Shown: positions 11,943 through 23,226 of the stretch, piece by piece
How positions within the stretch are numbered: position 1 is the first letter of the stretch
How the letters are laid out: the number at the start of each line of letters is the position of its first letter
Origin: Bathynomus jamesi
Taxonomy: Eukaryota > Arthropoda > Malacostraca > Isopoda > Cirolanidae
Assembly: GCA_023014485.1 (NCBI GenBank)
Contig: JAJOZX010001871.1
Coordinates: 32,501-96,500 of the forward strand
Length of the DNA stretch: 64,000 bases
Direction of reading: 5' to 3'
Program-made: the position numbers and the translations under genes
Notes under the pieces: generated by a model
What the model was told of the DNA's origin: nothing
Databases searched by the model: none
Seen by the model: only the letters and a program-made list of their open reading frames with translations

Positions 11943-13660
11943 CATGGAGGCGTACATTCCATATTCTATTCCTACTACTAATGCAAAACACCTTGGTTTA
12001 ACTGTAAATGTTCTGATGCTATCCGTAACAGAGATGAGGCTTTCAGAAGGTACCTTCGCCATCCAACTCCTGACTCCGCTTATATTTCTGCCTGGAATCG
12101 TGCAAAACTACTCTTCGACTCGCCAAAAATTCCTTCATCCAACAAAAATGTGAAAACCCATTCAATTCTAATTCGTTAACTTTTTCAACAACTGTACTTC
12201 CTCTCCTTTTCCTCCTCTTTTCCATTATGATGTCTCAAATGCCGTTTCTTCTCCCGACAAAGCTGAACTGTTCGCTCAGACTTTCGTTTCCAACTCAACT
12301 CCTGATGATTCCGGTACTGTTCCTCCATCTCCTCCTCCCTTTGACTTTATTATGTCTGAAATTACAATCTCTTCTAAAGATGTTTTTTTCTGCCCTATCT
12401 CGGCTTAATTCTAGGAAGGCGTACGGTTCTGGTGGTGTTCCTCCTGTTGTTAAGTACTGTGCTTCAATGCTGATATCCTGCCTAGGCAAACTCCTTCGTC
12501 TTTGTCTCTCATCTGGTACTTTTCCTTCCTGCTTGAAGTTCGTGTTCATTGAGCTTGTCCCAAACAAATGTGACCGCTCTCAACTCTCCAACTATCCTCC
12601 AATTGCTTTGATTTCTTGCCTTTCTAAAAAATTTTAATCTATCTTTAATAGGAAGATTCTTAAACACATCTCTTCTCACAATCTTCTTTCAATCGTCAGT
12701 ATAGGACCCGCAAGGGACTGCTTTAGTGGCGATCTTCTTGCATATCTCTGACTATCGGTCATCCTTCTTTAGAGATTTTGGTGAAACTTTTGCTATTGCG
12801 CTTGACATATCGAAAGCTTTTGATAGAGTCTGGCAAAAATCTTTAATTTCGAAACTGCCCTCCTTCGCTTTCGATCCTTCTTTCTGTGCCTTCATCTCTA
12901 ATTTCACTTCTGGCCGATCTATAGCTGCGGTTGTAGATAGCTTTAGGAGAGGAACAGTGGCCATCAACAGTGGTGTTCCTCAAGTTTCTGTCCTGTTACC
13001 CACTCATTTCCTTTTTTTATTAATGATCTTTTAACTCGCACTTCCTGTCCTATTCACTCCTATGCCGATGATTCCACGCTTCTCTTCTCCACCCGCTTTC
13101 CAAAGCGTCCCTCTCAACAGTCACTCCATGATCCGCGTGGGACGACTATGGAGCACCTAACCTCTAATCCTTTTGCTATCTCTGATTGGGGCAGAGAAAA
13201 CCTTGTGGCTTTCAATGCCTCAAAAACTCAATTCCTCCATCTGTCTACTTATCACAATCTTTCAAACGACTATTCCCTTACCTTCAACAACACACAACTC
13301 AATCCTTCTTCTTCTGTTAACATTGTTGGCGTTTCCTTTTCTCGTGATCTTTCCTGGAAAGATCACAAATACTCTTTCCAAAACAGCTTCTAAGAGGTTA
13401 GGTGTACTGTACCGCCTCCGCAGTTTCTTCACCCCCACTCGGTGTCTCTGTACAGGAGTCTTGTCCACCCTTGTATGGAGTATGCTTCTCATGTATGAGG
13501 TGGCTCAATCCACACAGCCGTACTTGATCGGGTGGAATCAAGGGGTCTTCTCATCATTTCCCCGCCTCTTACTGACTGTCTTTAATCCCTCTCTCTTCGC
13601 CGCAATATTGCCTCTCTCTCTCTTTACTATCGCTATATACCGGAGATTACTCTTCTGAAC
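11943..13660 (+). pseudogene. Jockey-like reverse transcriptase, frameshifted
   Basis: Continues the endonuclease part: MEAYIPYS (11944), linker, LSRLNSRKAYGSGGVPPVV (near 12400), FPSCLKF (near 12525), YPPIALISCLSK (near 12590), FRDFGETFAIALDISKAFDR (near 12770), INSGVPQVSVLLPTHF (near 12965), SYADD region (near 13060: TPMPMIPR in one frame, YADD in another), ISDWGRENLVAFNASKTQFLHLS (near 13175) and a thumb to about 13650. The glycine of the usual GVPQGSVL box is V here (GVPQVSVL), and multiple frame changes occur. It is a dead RT gene. Confidence 0.82.
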
Positions 13661-13978
13661 TCTCTAACTGCATGCCTCCTCCTTTAAGGAGAGCACGCAG
13701 CACCAGACTTTCTTCACATTCTCATCCCTTTTCTGTCTTACTCTCTTACGCCAGGGTTAATCGGTAATTTCAATCTTTCAACCACTCAACCGGTGAACTC
13801 TCGAACAATCTTCCTTAATTCATGTTTTCCTCTGTCTATGACCTCCCATCTTTCAAACGCAGTGTGTCTAGGCATCTCGAAAACCCTGGACCTTGATTTT
13901 GGTTCTTCTCTTCGTCTATGGGAGGGGGCTTTTGGGGGCATTTGCCCTTGGCCCCTCCTTCCTGCTTAAAAAATAATA

Positions 13979-14685
13979 TCTATATATATATATATATATA
14001 AAGTAGCCTACGGATCACCAATTTGATGTGGCCAAGAAAGTAGGCTTACTATAATTTATGAATTAAATTGAAATGAATAATTATGGGTCACCAGCTTGGG
14101 CCTACAGCCCAAACAAACAATATTTAATAAGGAGGGAGAAATTACTTTGTTGTTTTGTGTTTAATTAGGAAAATAAATCAATATTTTTTCACAGTGATTA
14201 ACAATTCTATAACGGTATTTATACTGTGTTAAAGAGGACTAATTAATAGCAATAAGAAATGGTTATACAGTCTAATTGGTAAGTAAATACACTAATTCAG
14301 GTAGGCTAATGAGATATGCAGAGGTGAACACAGAATAAGTAATTAAGCCAGTAATAATTGAAATAATGAAAGTACGGTATGGTACAGTAAATGGATTAGG
14401 TCGGTAAAAATGAAATGCATAAAAGAGCACATAAACAATCGGATGCAAAATAAGTAACTTATATGAATGAATACTATAACAAGGTGATAGAAAACTACGG
14501 TATTGGTACAACACTTGAATAGTCCTACTGCGGTCTTAACGGGAGAGTTAGTTTGAACGGTATTGAAGACACTTTTTAGGGCTTACGCGATTAGGCTGAG
14601 TTTATGGACTTTTCAGCTTTATCTCCTAGATAGTCTAGCACGATGTAACAAAACACTGCAGGCTGAGTGACCGATAAGAGGCTTA
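13979..14685. other. A/T-rich stretch with no recognised gene
   Basis: Begins with (TA)n at 13980-14000. Two GGNTCACCA sites (near 14005 and 14093) echo a reverse-complement GGATCACCA near 23635, a possible but weak pair of ends. No coding sign. Confidence 0.5.
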
Positions 14686-14850
14686 CCGAGCTGCGATTTC
14701 GACGTGGATAACTCTGGAGACTGAAGAAACCTACGTGAAGGTTTATCGTCCTGTGTTTCGACGTGGATAACTCTGAAGACTGACGAGGGCCTACGTGAAT
14801 TTTGATCGTATTGCGTTTCGCCGTAGATAACTCTGAAGACCTGTTGGTCT
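14686..14850. repeat. Tandem repeat, about 60 bp, three copies
   Basis: The block TTTCGACGTGGATAACTCTG recurs at 59- to 60-bp spacing (14701, 14760, 14820), each followed by GAGACTGA or GAAGACTG and CCTACGTGAA. From 14850 to 15320 the DNA is less A/T-rich; a 150-codon frame on the minus strand (14849-15301) has no recognisable domain. Confidence 0.75.
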
Positions 14851-15351
14851 ACCGGCAGGAGGATGTGCTGAGAGGCTGTTGAGATACTTGTTGAACGGGC
14901 GCCAATCGAATTGTGGTGAAGGACGAGTGAAACCAGGGCCAGAAGGATGATGCTGGTAGAGTGATGTTTGCTTCCGCCGGGATGATATTGTAGGTCGCCT
15001 CAAGTGTTGATTCGCCTCGTGTATTGTTGAGGTGTTGCTTGAGGGACTGAGGCCGGCTGAGGTCGAACGGCGCTACGTGAAAAAGGAGATTCACGAGTAG
15101 TAGTAACGAGCAAAGTGAGGGCGAGTTTAATGAACTATGGCTTATATAGGCTCGGAAGACGTTACCTTTTCGCGGGCCTTTTGGTAGAAGACAAACATCC
15201 TTTTGTTCTCTCTCCTTGAAAATCACGTGTGTTTTTCGGTTTCTGATGATTCTCCGATGTTTGCAGACGTGACGAAAGGAATTTCCGGTTGGTCTCTCCA
15301 TATATAATTCTACTTAATCATTAGTAGACATGCTAAGTGACTTTTCACTTC

Positions 15352-15548
15352 AAATCATGATGCAAAGGTTTGGTAGCGAGACATCCAGAGCCATGGTCGT
15401 GTAGATAGCTGGCAAGGACCTCACAGCCTTCTTCCCCATCTCAGCTGGATTGAGGATGTCGGCGAGATTCTTGACTTGTTGGCTGTCTGAAGAGAAGTGC
15501 TGCTGAATGCTGATGCATGTTCCATGGAGGGCTGATTTTGCCGTGGTA
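15352..15548 (-). pseudogene. Element A protein, C-terminal end (after the inserted element B)
   Basis: In the minus strand this reads TTAKSALHGTCISIQQHF, SSDSQQVKNLADILNPAEMG and ends with LPNLCIMI and a stop close to the element end. It continues the protein at 21419-22916, but after removal of B the two parts are one base out of frame. The stop codon lies within the terminal inverted repeat. Confidence 0.65.
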
Positions 15549-15556
15549 GAGAAGAG
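15549..15556. repeat. Left 8-bp target-site duplication of element B
   Basis: GAGAAGAG, repeated exactly at 21411-21418. Confidence 0.95.
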
Positions 15557-17263
15557 TAGGGTGTCCCAAACTCATAGGGGGCCAAATATTTTTTCGGGAT
15601 ACAAATCCGCTCGTGTTGCGCTCTTTTGATATTTCCCATTAGAAGTCTTCCTGTAAACTTTCAGAGAGATCGAAGGAAATTTAAAGGTCCCGAACTTTGA
15701 ACACTTTATTTCTCCTCTTAACTGAAAGGCAAATTAACTGAAATATTTCTCTCAAAAGTTCCATCACAAAGATGATTATACAAAATAAACATGTATTTCA
15801 ATCTTAACACACAAACAACAATTTCAAAGCATCACATTTATGCATTTTAACTAAACACGTGTTTCATGAGATCCGTTTTTGTTCCCTTCCGGCTCACATT
15901 CCGTCGGTGTGAGTGGACAGTTCGAAGGAGGAACTGGAGGTCTTCTTCATCACGGCACACAGGTTTGCTTGTGTATTTCTCAATGAGGGCGATGCCTCGC
16001 TCTGCTGCATCATTGACCACCATCAGTTCTGCAGCTCGGCTCTTTGCCAGACGGTAGTTTTCGTCAGTAGGCCATGTTTCAGGGTCTTTGGTGAGGAACG
16101 TGGGCTCAACTTGGAGAAACTGGAAGAGAGTGGTGGATCGACTCGTCACCCACGGACTTAAACGGCCATCCACTTGCAGTCCCTTGTCTTGGACCCGTTT
16201 GAGTCCTTTCCCAGGGCGCTTTTTCAGGTTAGCCGTCATGTTACGCTTTTCATTGTCGTCAACTCTGTCATCAAACAGTGCAAGACAGATTAAGTCCTCC
16301 GAGATATACCACAGATGACGGAGCACAGCCCGGTAAGCTGTGTTTCCAACGTCCTTGTCAGGGTAACCTACAAGAAGATTGCACAGCCTAACGTCATTTT
16401 TGGGAGATTTGATGGCGATGGGAGCCTCGTGCCAGTGACGCACGTATACAAGGCTCACGAAGAGAGCCATACGGCGAACCCCTTGCAGTTCTTGGAGACG
16501 AAGTTCGGAGAACTGGGACTGCAGTAATGCTATTTTCAGGCAGTAAATAGCTTTGGCCATCCATCTGGCCTGATGGTAAGCCCCTGGAGGCCGAAGCTTG
16601 TAACGCCCTACGTCGTCTCCGAGGTACAAGAGGCTCAGTCGAAGAAGTTCTTCATAATCCTCTCGAGGATGATTACCACTTCTTAGGGCATCGCGGAGAT
16701 AGTCTATTACCTCAAATCGCATTTGTGAAAGGCAAGCATTGTCATTTATGAAGGCTTTAGCCACCTCGTCCTTGTCAAATGCATCCAACTGACAGTGGTT
16801 CATTGATGGCCAGGCCTCCTTGAATCTCCTGAAAAGTGGGATTTGAGGACTTGGTGTTGTTCCTAGGCACACGACGAAGACATCCTTGAGAATCACTTCG
16901 TGAACGTGATGACGGCAAGCAAACCATAAAAGAGATCTTCCCAATGCCGCTTCCAAACGCTCACACGCATCTTGCACTATCCCTGTGTTTGATACCGTCG
17001 TGTCAAACACCATGCCTATGATCTTGTCCTCAATTCCGACTAGGGGAGCGCTTGATGGACTACGCTTGCCATTTGCTGTCCTGTGCCGTCTATTATTTTC
17101 GGTGCTCCTAATAGCTCTTCCACACCATCCCCAGTCACCACAACAGCAATCCGATCGACTGACTTACCCTCCTGTTCGATGTCAGTGAGTATCTTTGTGT
17201 CCCAGTGGATCTGCAGTCGAGGTGGAAGCTGCTCGAGGTGGCCAATAACATTGGTCCCTATCA

Positions 17264-17271
17264 TTGTACGG
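17264..17271. repeat. Left 8-bp target-site duplication of element C
   Basis: TTGTACGG, repeated exactly at 20434-20441. It lies in the element B coding region; deleting C and one copy gives QKARTMIGTNVIGH in one frame. Confidence 0.95.
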
Positions 17272-20200
17272 TAGGGCGGATCGAAAATGAGGTTTTTAAA
17301 CGTTTTTTCGAAATTCAAATATGGCTAGTGCGGAAAATATGTGGGTGCTATAGATAATGGCTGTGCATAAATATTAGTCCTGCGAAATTATATCTTCAGG
17401 TGCCACAAAGCCGTCGAAAAAAGTGAAATATAATGATTTTCTTATATTCTGCATTAGTACAATAACTGAAACTTACTTGTTATTATTATATATTAAGTGT
17501 TCCAATTACCAAAATAGTTACTGAATTACGCAGCTCTTAGTTTATTTAGATCAATGTTCTTTTGATTAATGATCTAAATAATCCAGAACTCACCACGAGG
17601 AGGTGGCTGCGTGTCGAGCTCCACCCATGCCCTCCCAACCACCCATCCTTGCGCATGTTTTTTTCTATTAACGTTTTATTTAAACTTTATATTCAGCTTT
17701 ACTTTCGAATGATGGCATTTTTTTACGTGACTGAAGTGTTGATCTTATGAAGCCATCTCGCGCGTTCAATCCAAATACTTTTGATGATGCTTCAGTCACT
17801 AATTTTACCATTCTTTCTACTACTTGTGTATGACAAGGGAATTTCTCGAATGGAGGGGTACTCTTGTTTTCTATGAATTCTTCAATCTCATTTTCTGTCA
17901 GGTGTCTTGTCACAGGTGGTTCAGTGACAATGCATTTTTGCCAATTAATTAAATCAGTATAATCAGTAGCTTCAAATTGAACAACAGGTACTTTGAAACG
18001 CCTCAACTTTTTCCTTGTTTGTTTGCCTTGCTTTCTTTATTCGCCTCCACGCTAATTCTCTTAGGGCGCTGCGGTCATCATGAATCATTGATGCTAGAAT
18101 ATTTTCTGGATTTGCAAAAAATGCATTTCTTTGTATGACAGGGTTTACAATATCCTTTACTTCGTCATTCAGTGTTCTTGTTAGTTCAATAGTTTTGAAA
18201 ACATGTTTTGAGCCATTGACAAAAGACGTACTTTGCTTAATAGAAAACCACATTGGGATGTAGACCTTCATTATAAAAGAAGCAATGTTCATGAGGTTCT
18301 CAGATGGACTTACAGTTGAAACGTATAGACGAAGCAAACGATTTGCTGTAGTCAGCCATCGTGAATGTGCCATTTTGCCTGGACTACGATGAGCAAGATC
18401 TGGAGAGCAATATCCCTTTGTTATGGCCTGATGAATATCAATTAGATATTTTTGGTCGGTGCTAAGATCTTCACAGTCTACAGTTGGTTCCTCAGCATCA
18501 ATCCTTTCAAACTCGACAATAGGAAAAGACTCACAGTTCTCTAATTCCCTGCCAATAGGACCGGTGAATCCGCGGGGGCCAGATGTTTTTCCATCCAGCT
18601 TTGCAACTAAATGGCGTAATGGCAATTCATTGGCATGGAGCTGGCACACTAAATGTTGAACTGGCTTCTTCAGCTTCAATTCTCTAAGCCTTATAACGCC
18701 TCCCTTTTCTCCAGTGTTGACTGCTGCACCATCGCATCCAATGGCAACAAGGTTTTCCAGGTTCATGTCATTATTTCCAATATACTCAAACATTCCTTTA
18801 CATATTTCTTCAGCTGATCCAGAATTCACAGAATAATGGCCCAAATAATCTGAACCAGGTTCTCTCACTAAAGTGATATGTTCTTCTGTTACCTTCTTCT
18901 GATATACTTTGGACTCTTTTTTTTCTTGGAAGAGTGTAGAATCTTTTCGACCATCAAAATAGATTCCTCTGATTGGGACCTGATTTTGATCTTTCATAAT
19001 TTCTGATCTCTTCTTTTGTCTTTCTCTTCTGATTTTACTCCTATCCACTACTTCAGATGTATTGTCAATAGAAACTTCTCCAATATCTTGCAATACTGCA
19101 CTAACAATGAATGCTGCAGCTCGATCTGAAACTGCAGTCCTGTCACAAGCAGTAGCCACTGAAGGTAGATTTGTAGTTTTCCTTTTCTTGAATAATTGTT
19201 CTTCAGGTTGTTCGAGCTTTCTCTTCGAGCTAACTGGCTCTGGAAATGTATCGTCTGATATTTCGCCAGATTCACTTTCACTATTTGATGTCGATGATGA
19301 TAATTCAACATTTGTATCCTGCAATTTCTCCTGTGAAGATTCTTTGGTGAGCCTCACAGCTTCTTTTTGCTTTCTTAGCAACGTAGATGCTTTTTTCTTT
19401 GAGAGTGTAATATCTACTCTATCAATAAACAGTTTTCTTTCACTCCTTTGATCTAAGAGGAACGTCACTTCTTTCTTTGGAACCGTTTTTCTTTGGGACA
19501 AGAACATTGTGTTAGTACTTTGCACTTGCACGCTACAATGTCAAAAAGTTTCGTGTGTGCTTCTTTTTTGAACATATCAATCTTTGCTTTGTAAGCTTCA
19601 GAATTTTTTCTGCTTTGGTATGGCTTCATAATGACACGATACTTTTCGTGGTAGCTTCTGAACATTGTTTCAATTCGCCTGTCTGACAGAATTGGGACGG
19701 AAGCACTTTCCCAAATTGTTTTCAATTTATCAACAACTTGTTCTAATATTTGAGATATTGAAGGATCTTTATTAGTATTCTGTTTCAAATCGTTTCTTAC
19801 AAACAAGTAATATTTAAAAACTCCTTCGTATGTAGGAAGATTCCTGTGCCACAAATCTTCCCCCATACCAAACATGGGGCACTCAGTTGAGGCCCTGGTT
19901 GATTTTGCACAAACTCGAGACATTTTGAAAGTATACAAATCTGAAAAAGAAAGAGCTAATATCAATTATACGTTAATTTCAGTTAATAGTACATGGCAAA
20001 CTTAGGGCAACACAATACAGAAATGCAAAATATATAAGAAATATAGTTTAGACTATCTGAGTAATGCCAACAACAGAACACCCACCTGCTACGAGAGCGA
20101 CAGCTACACTGAACCGAGGTACTCACGTGACAGCTGAGTGAGCTGACTATAGAAAACTGTTTTTAGAGAATAGAAACTTTTTTTAAAGGTTGACTGAGCT

Positions 20201-20433
20201 ATTTTTATACAAGTGTGAATAAATTCTTGTCTATTGTGCATCGTGGACTCTTCTGTAATTATTGGTTAAAATCTGCTTTTTTCAATTTTTTTCAATATTG
20301 AAGGTCATTGTGGCACCTGAAGATATTAATGTTATGATTTTAAATTTATACCAGCTTATTTCCTCACTACTCCACACATTTTCCACACTAGCCAATTTGA
20401 AAATTCGAAAAATTAGTTTTTCACTCCGCCCTA
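17272..20433 (-). mobile_element. Element C: hAT-like transposon inside element B
   Basis: 3162 bp. Ends start TAGGGCGGATCGAAAA (left) and TAGGGCGGAGTGAAAA (right, other strand) and stay similar inwards for about 70 bp (for example GGCTAGTG-Y-GGAAAAT-R-TG). Perfect 8-bp duplication. Between the gene and the ends (17290-17680 and 19970-20400) I see only A/T-rich DNA. Confidence 0.93.
17680..19928 (-). pseudogene. Element C transposase (family shared with D and E), two frame changes
   Basis: Minus strand. N-terminal part from about 19925 (MSRVCAKSTRAS): LPTYEGVFKYYLFVRNDLK, TIWESASVPILSDRRIETM, LFDIVACKCKVLTQCSC, with a Cys-rich end. Main part 19531-17972: an acidic Ser/Glu linker, CDRTAVSDRAAAFIVSAVL, GIYFDGRKD, EEHITLVREPGSDYLGHY, IGCDGAAVNTG, VCQLHANELPLRHL, TSGPRGFTGPIG, LSTDQKYLIDIHQAI, HSRWLTTANRLLRLYVST and NPVIQRNAFFANPENIL. 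C-terminal part 18006-17680: FPCHTQVVERMVKLVTEAS and SRKKMPSFESKAEY. The parts overlap in different frames near 19500 and 17990, so two single frame changes suffice to break it. About 750 residues when read through. Same block order as D and E; likely a divergent hAT transposase. Confidence 0.8.
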
Positions 20434-20441
20434 TTGTACGG
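20434..20441. repeat. Right 8-bp target-site duplication of element C
   Basis: TTGTACGG, identical to 17264-17271. Confidence 0.95.
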
Positions 20442-21410
20442 GCCTTTTGTCGGAAGCGGTGAACCGTGCTCTTTGATGGAACACTGTCAGGATCGAGAGC
20501 TAGGGATTTTGCAGTCGCAGCAAACGCTGATGTTGCCTGTCGAACAGAAGGGCCCTCGCGATCCCAAGTTGCTGCCAGGTCAAGATCACTCAGACTTTCT
20601 TTTAGTCTGTCATGTTTGGGAGCTTTCGAAGGTTTAAGTCCACAAGTGACGGCTTCGTTTCCACTGTCAGCTGACGATGTGCTAGAACTGCTGTCGGTAG
20701 CCTCTTCTGTGACTCCTACAGCTAGAGCCTCCTCCGTTTGACGCCGGTGTGCCCGCTCAAGAGCTCTTTCCCTTTCCTGTCTTTTCATTGTGGCTGCATT
20801 ATATTTTCTATCTTCACCTCCCATGTAACTCGTATGTCGATCTGCCCTTTGGGAAATGAGGAATTCCTTGTCTTCAAGAGGGATATCTCCCCGATCCAGA
20901 ACGTCTGAGCTGGCGACATCAAAAATATCCTCCATATCAGCCAAAAATAGTCATTCCAGTCTTGTTCTTGTTTTTATGCAAATTTCGATACCTCTGAACC
21001 AAAGCTTTCAGTTTAGTCGAGGCATGAACGGAGGTTGTTGCCAGATTCGAGTTGGCTCTAGCCCAGATTTCTAATACAGCCGATATTACAGCCTTGACAC
21101 TGTTGGAATCTGTCTTCTTTTGGTCGCGGTGATGGTAGAAGAAAAGGAGCAACACGTCCATATTACTTGGTAATCGAGATTTAGCCAGCTCTGCTATCGG
21201 AGACCTCTCAAGAAGCCACAACTTGATGTTCGATCTTGTCAACGCCATAATGATCAATTCTGAAAACCAAAAAAAAGTCATCAAACGTCGGGACCTCTAA
21301 ATTTCATCTGATCGAGTTGAAAATCACACAGCCAATGCTTCAGCCCAAACCACATCCGGGCATGACACGAGTGGTCAGGTCGTGTTAAGAAATAAAATTG
21401 GGACACCCTA

Positions 21411-21418
21411 GAGAAGAG
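21411..21418. repeat. Right 8-bp target-site duplication of element B
   Basis: GAGAAGAG, identical to 15549-15556. Confidence 0.95.
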
Positions 21419-22916
21419 TTGTGGTCGATGTTGTCAAAACCGCCTGTGGCGAACACGACCTTCACAGTCTGAGGTGGCACTACCAAACCGACCTGCTCCC
21501 AGTGACCGATGACTGAATTCGCGATGTCTGTGCTCAACACTCTCAAACGGTCGTACGAGACGCACACAGTCCTCGTTGATGCATAGCATCGATTAGAGAT
21601 TCACGGCCAGTTTGAAGATGTAGTTTCATAGACAGATACAGCGATGCTGGTGTTTCCCTCTCCTTGATGTGACGAGGAACACTCCCAGGTTTCTTGGATC
21701 TACGTCTAACAGAGTTGAAGATGATCTACTGCCCGATGGATGCTGCAACCTTGGACTTCTCAGAATCAGGAGCCGGCTCATAGATACTTGGTCCATCAAG
21801 AAGCTTGTGCAAGAATGATCTCAACGTGGGCTGGATGGATTCAGCTTCACATGAGGTTGAGAAGGAGCCTGTGAAAGCCTGCTTCATGTGGAGATAATCT
21901 CGCCGGAGGATCTTGGCTGCTTTGTGGAGGATGGAGACTTCAGTTGATGTATTGTTTTCCATATCAACTACATCTTTGCTTAGGTCGTCGTCGAAAACAA
22001 GAGACCAGCAACGATTTATTGGTATCGCCTTGATGTCAGGAATCATGCGCTCAATATCCTCTCGAAGGCGTGTTGTATTGCATTTGATGTATGGAAAACC
22101 GAGAGCGGCGAGGCGCTTGTCATAGAGGGCCGTCAAGTCAGCCATTGCCAGTGACGTCCCTGAAACACGATTATCTTCAATAAATCAAGTAACTCGTTGA
22201 GAACATGTGCTCGGATCACCTGAGTCGCATGACTCTCAGTCGTGTCACATCCGACCATCGCCGCTTTTCTGTAGAGCCGAGTCAGGCACGCACGATGATA
22301 GACGGCATTAATAGTAAACCATGTCACCGGCAGAAAGTTTAGCCAACAGACGTTTGTCACCTAACACTCGAGCGCAATCATTGACTTTCTTATCCAAGCC
22401 AAGAGTGGAGGCCTTCCTCAGCTCTTTCTTGTGGCCCACTTCGTTACAGAAGAGGCATGGAGTGTCAACTGGTTCGCTCGAAGATGTAGAGGGTGAGGGT
22501 GAGGCATGTGTGATGGACCTGGCACCACTGTTCATGCGGCGAGTTTTCACCGGGCTAAATGACTCTTGCCCTTGATGCTTTTTCCTCGCTTTCTGCACTT
22601 TTTGATTGTCGACAGCATTCCAGCAACTTTTGTGTCACACTACTTGATTAGACATCATCAGCTGCTCTACATTCTGAGCACCGCCACCAATGTCATCTAC
22701 GACTAAAAAGTCAGGCAACTCCCCTAATTCCTTGAGCTCCCGGATGTTGTCCGTAACTTCTTTATAAGAGGCTGAAAGTCTTTCAGGTTTGTTCCTCAAT
22801 TTCATAGATGATGAAGGATTCTTAGTCAGTTCATAGCTTTCGTCTGACTGACATATGAAGCATACGCTCCAGTCGCGAGTGTCCATGATGGCAGGCGTGC
22901 TTTTTGAGGCACTCAT
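21419..22916 (-). pseudogene. Element A protein (multi-copy family of unknown function), broken
   Basis: Minus strand from 22916: MSASKSTPAIMDTRDWSVCF with a CFIC pair; LGELPDFLVVDDIGGGAQN; then (22598 down) a Ser/Pro linker and CLFCNEVGHKKELRKAST, a zinc-finger-like C-x2-C...H; DKRLLAKLSAGDMV, VYHRACLTRLYRKA, QVIRAHVLNELLD; then (22145 down) NTTRLREDIERMIPDIKAIP, WSLVFDDDLSKDV, LLDGPSIYEPAPDSEKSKV; a stop near 21731; SVPRHIKERETPASLYLSM; DRLRVLSTDIANSVIGHWE and FATGGFDNIDHNSS before the element B insertion. Frame changes near 22600, 22350, 22145 and 21560. I recognise it as a repeated uncharacterised protein of aquatic invertebrates. Its job is unknown; the TIR-bounded setting suggests a transposase or element-borne gene. 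Confidence 0.7.
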
Positions 22917-22971
22917 TTCGGATTAATCATTGTGAATCTGAAACATGAAAATTTCTAAAGGTCACAGAAGT

Positions 22972-23226
22972 TAGAAACGTGTGTGATGACTCGTTTTCAG
23001 CTAAATTCAGCATGAGAAAGCCATGTCTGAGGTTATTTTGGGGTTTCAAGTTATTTTGGAGTGTATCATTCCGTCAGTTTGGAAACTGCGGAAAATCCCC
23101 AATTTCAACATGGCGGCCAGCGCCATATTTGATTTTGGGGGTCAAAATGACCTCCAAACCCCATAACCTCAGAAATGGATTTCTCATGCTGAATTTAGCT
23201 GAAAACAAGTCATCTCACACGTTTCT
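22972..23226. repeat. Foldback in the 5' region of element A
   Basis: GAAACGTGTG at 22975 is the complement of CACACGTTTC at 23217. The arms, about 70 bp each (TTTTCAGCTAAATTCAGCAT then GAGAAA, ATGTCTGAGGTTAT), are imperfect inverted copies around a loop with GGCGGCCAGCGCC. It precedes the start of the A gene and may be a subterminal structure. Confidence 0.8.

Larger units (their letters stand above)
7643..13978 (+). mobile_element. Jockey-like LINE, 5'-truncated, split by a hAT transposon
   Basis: Endonuclease, linker and RT blocks run from about 7700 to 13660. They are separated at 8419/11943 by a 3.5-kb hAT element; removing it and one 8-bp duplicate restores the reading EVILSG-MEAYIPYS. 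The 3' end is a T- and C-rich tail ending in A residues near 13970, followed by (TA)n. The protein blocks resemble the Jockey-type elements I recall from decapod crustaceans (family knowledge, not searched). Confidence 0.85.
15847..21255 (-). pseudogene. Element B transposase (divergent hAT-like), split by element C and frameshifted
   Basis: Minus strand, N to C: MALTRSNIKLWLLERSPIAE (21247 down), LVQRYRNLHKNKNK; then 20944 down, an acidic/Ser-rich stretch and SKSTVHRFRQKART; element C interrupts here; then IGTNVIGHLEQLPPRLQIHW and GDGVEELLGAPKI (17260-17060); then 17013-15847 with FDTTVSNTG, FACRHHVHEV, AYHQARWMAKAIYCLK and NDAAERGIALIEKY. Asp followed by N-x-G, C-R-H-H, an RW block and a late ER match in order the hAT landmarks (D-N-A, C-x2-H, RW, dimerisation ER). 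Total near 780 residues. Frame changes near 20940 and 17060 break it. Such proteins are usually left as 'uncharacterized' in invertebrate genomes; the hAT link is inference. Confidence 0.75.
15557..21410 (-). mobile_element. Element B: hAT-like transposon inside element A
   Basis: Perfect 13-bp inverted ends TAGGGTGTCCCAA (15557-15569 and complement of 21398-21410) and a perfect 8-bp duplication. 5854 bp in all, of which 3162 bp (plus 8 bp) is element C. Without C it is about 2.7 kb with one minus-strand gene. The 290 bp left of the gene (15557-15846) hold no coding sign. Confidence 0.93.

Noticed and set aside
12726..13034. A live Jockey-like RT
   Set aside because: Frames are broken several times and the GVPQG glycine is changed.
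14849..15301. 150-codon minus-strand frame as a host gene
   Set aside because: No recognisable domain and low-complexity composition next to a 60-bp tandem repeat.
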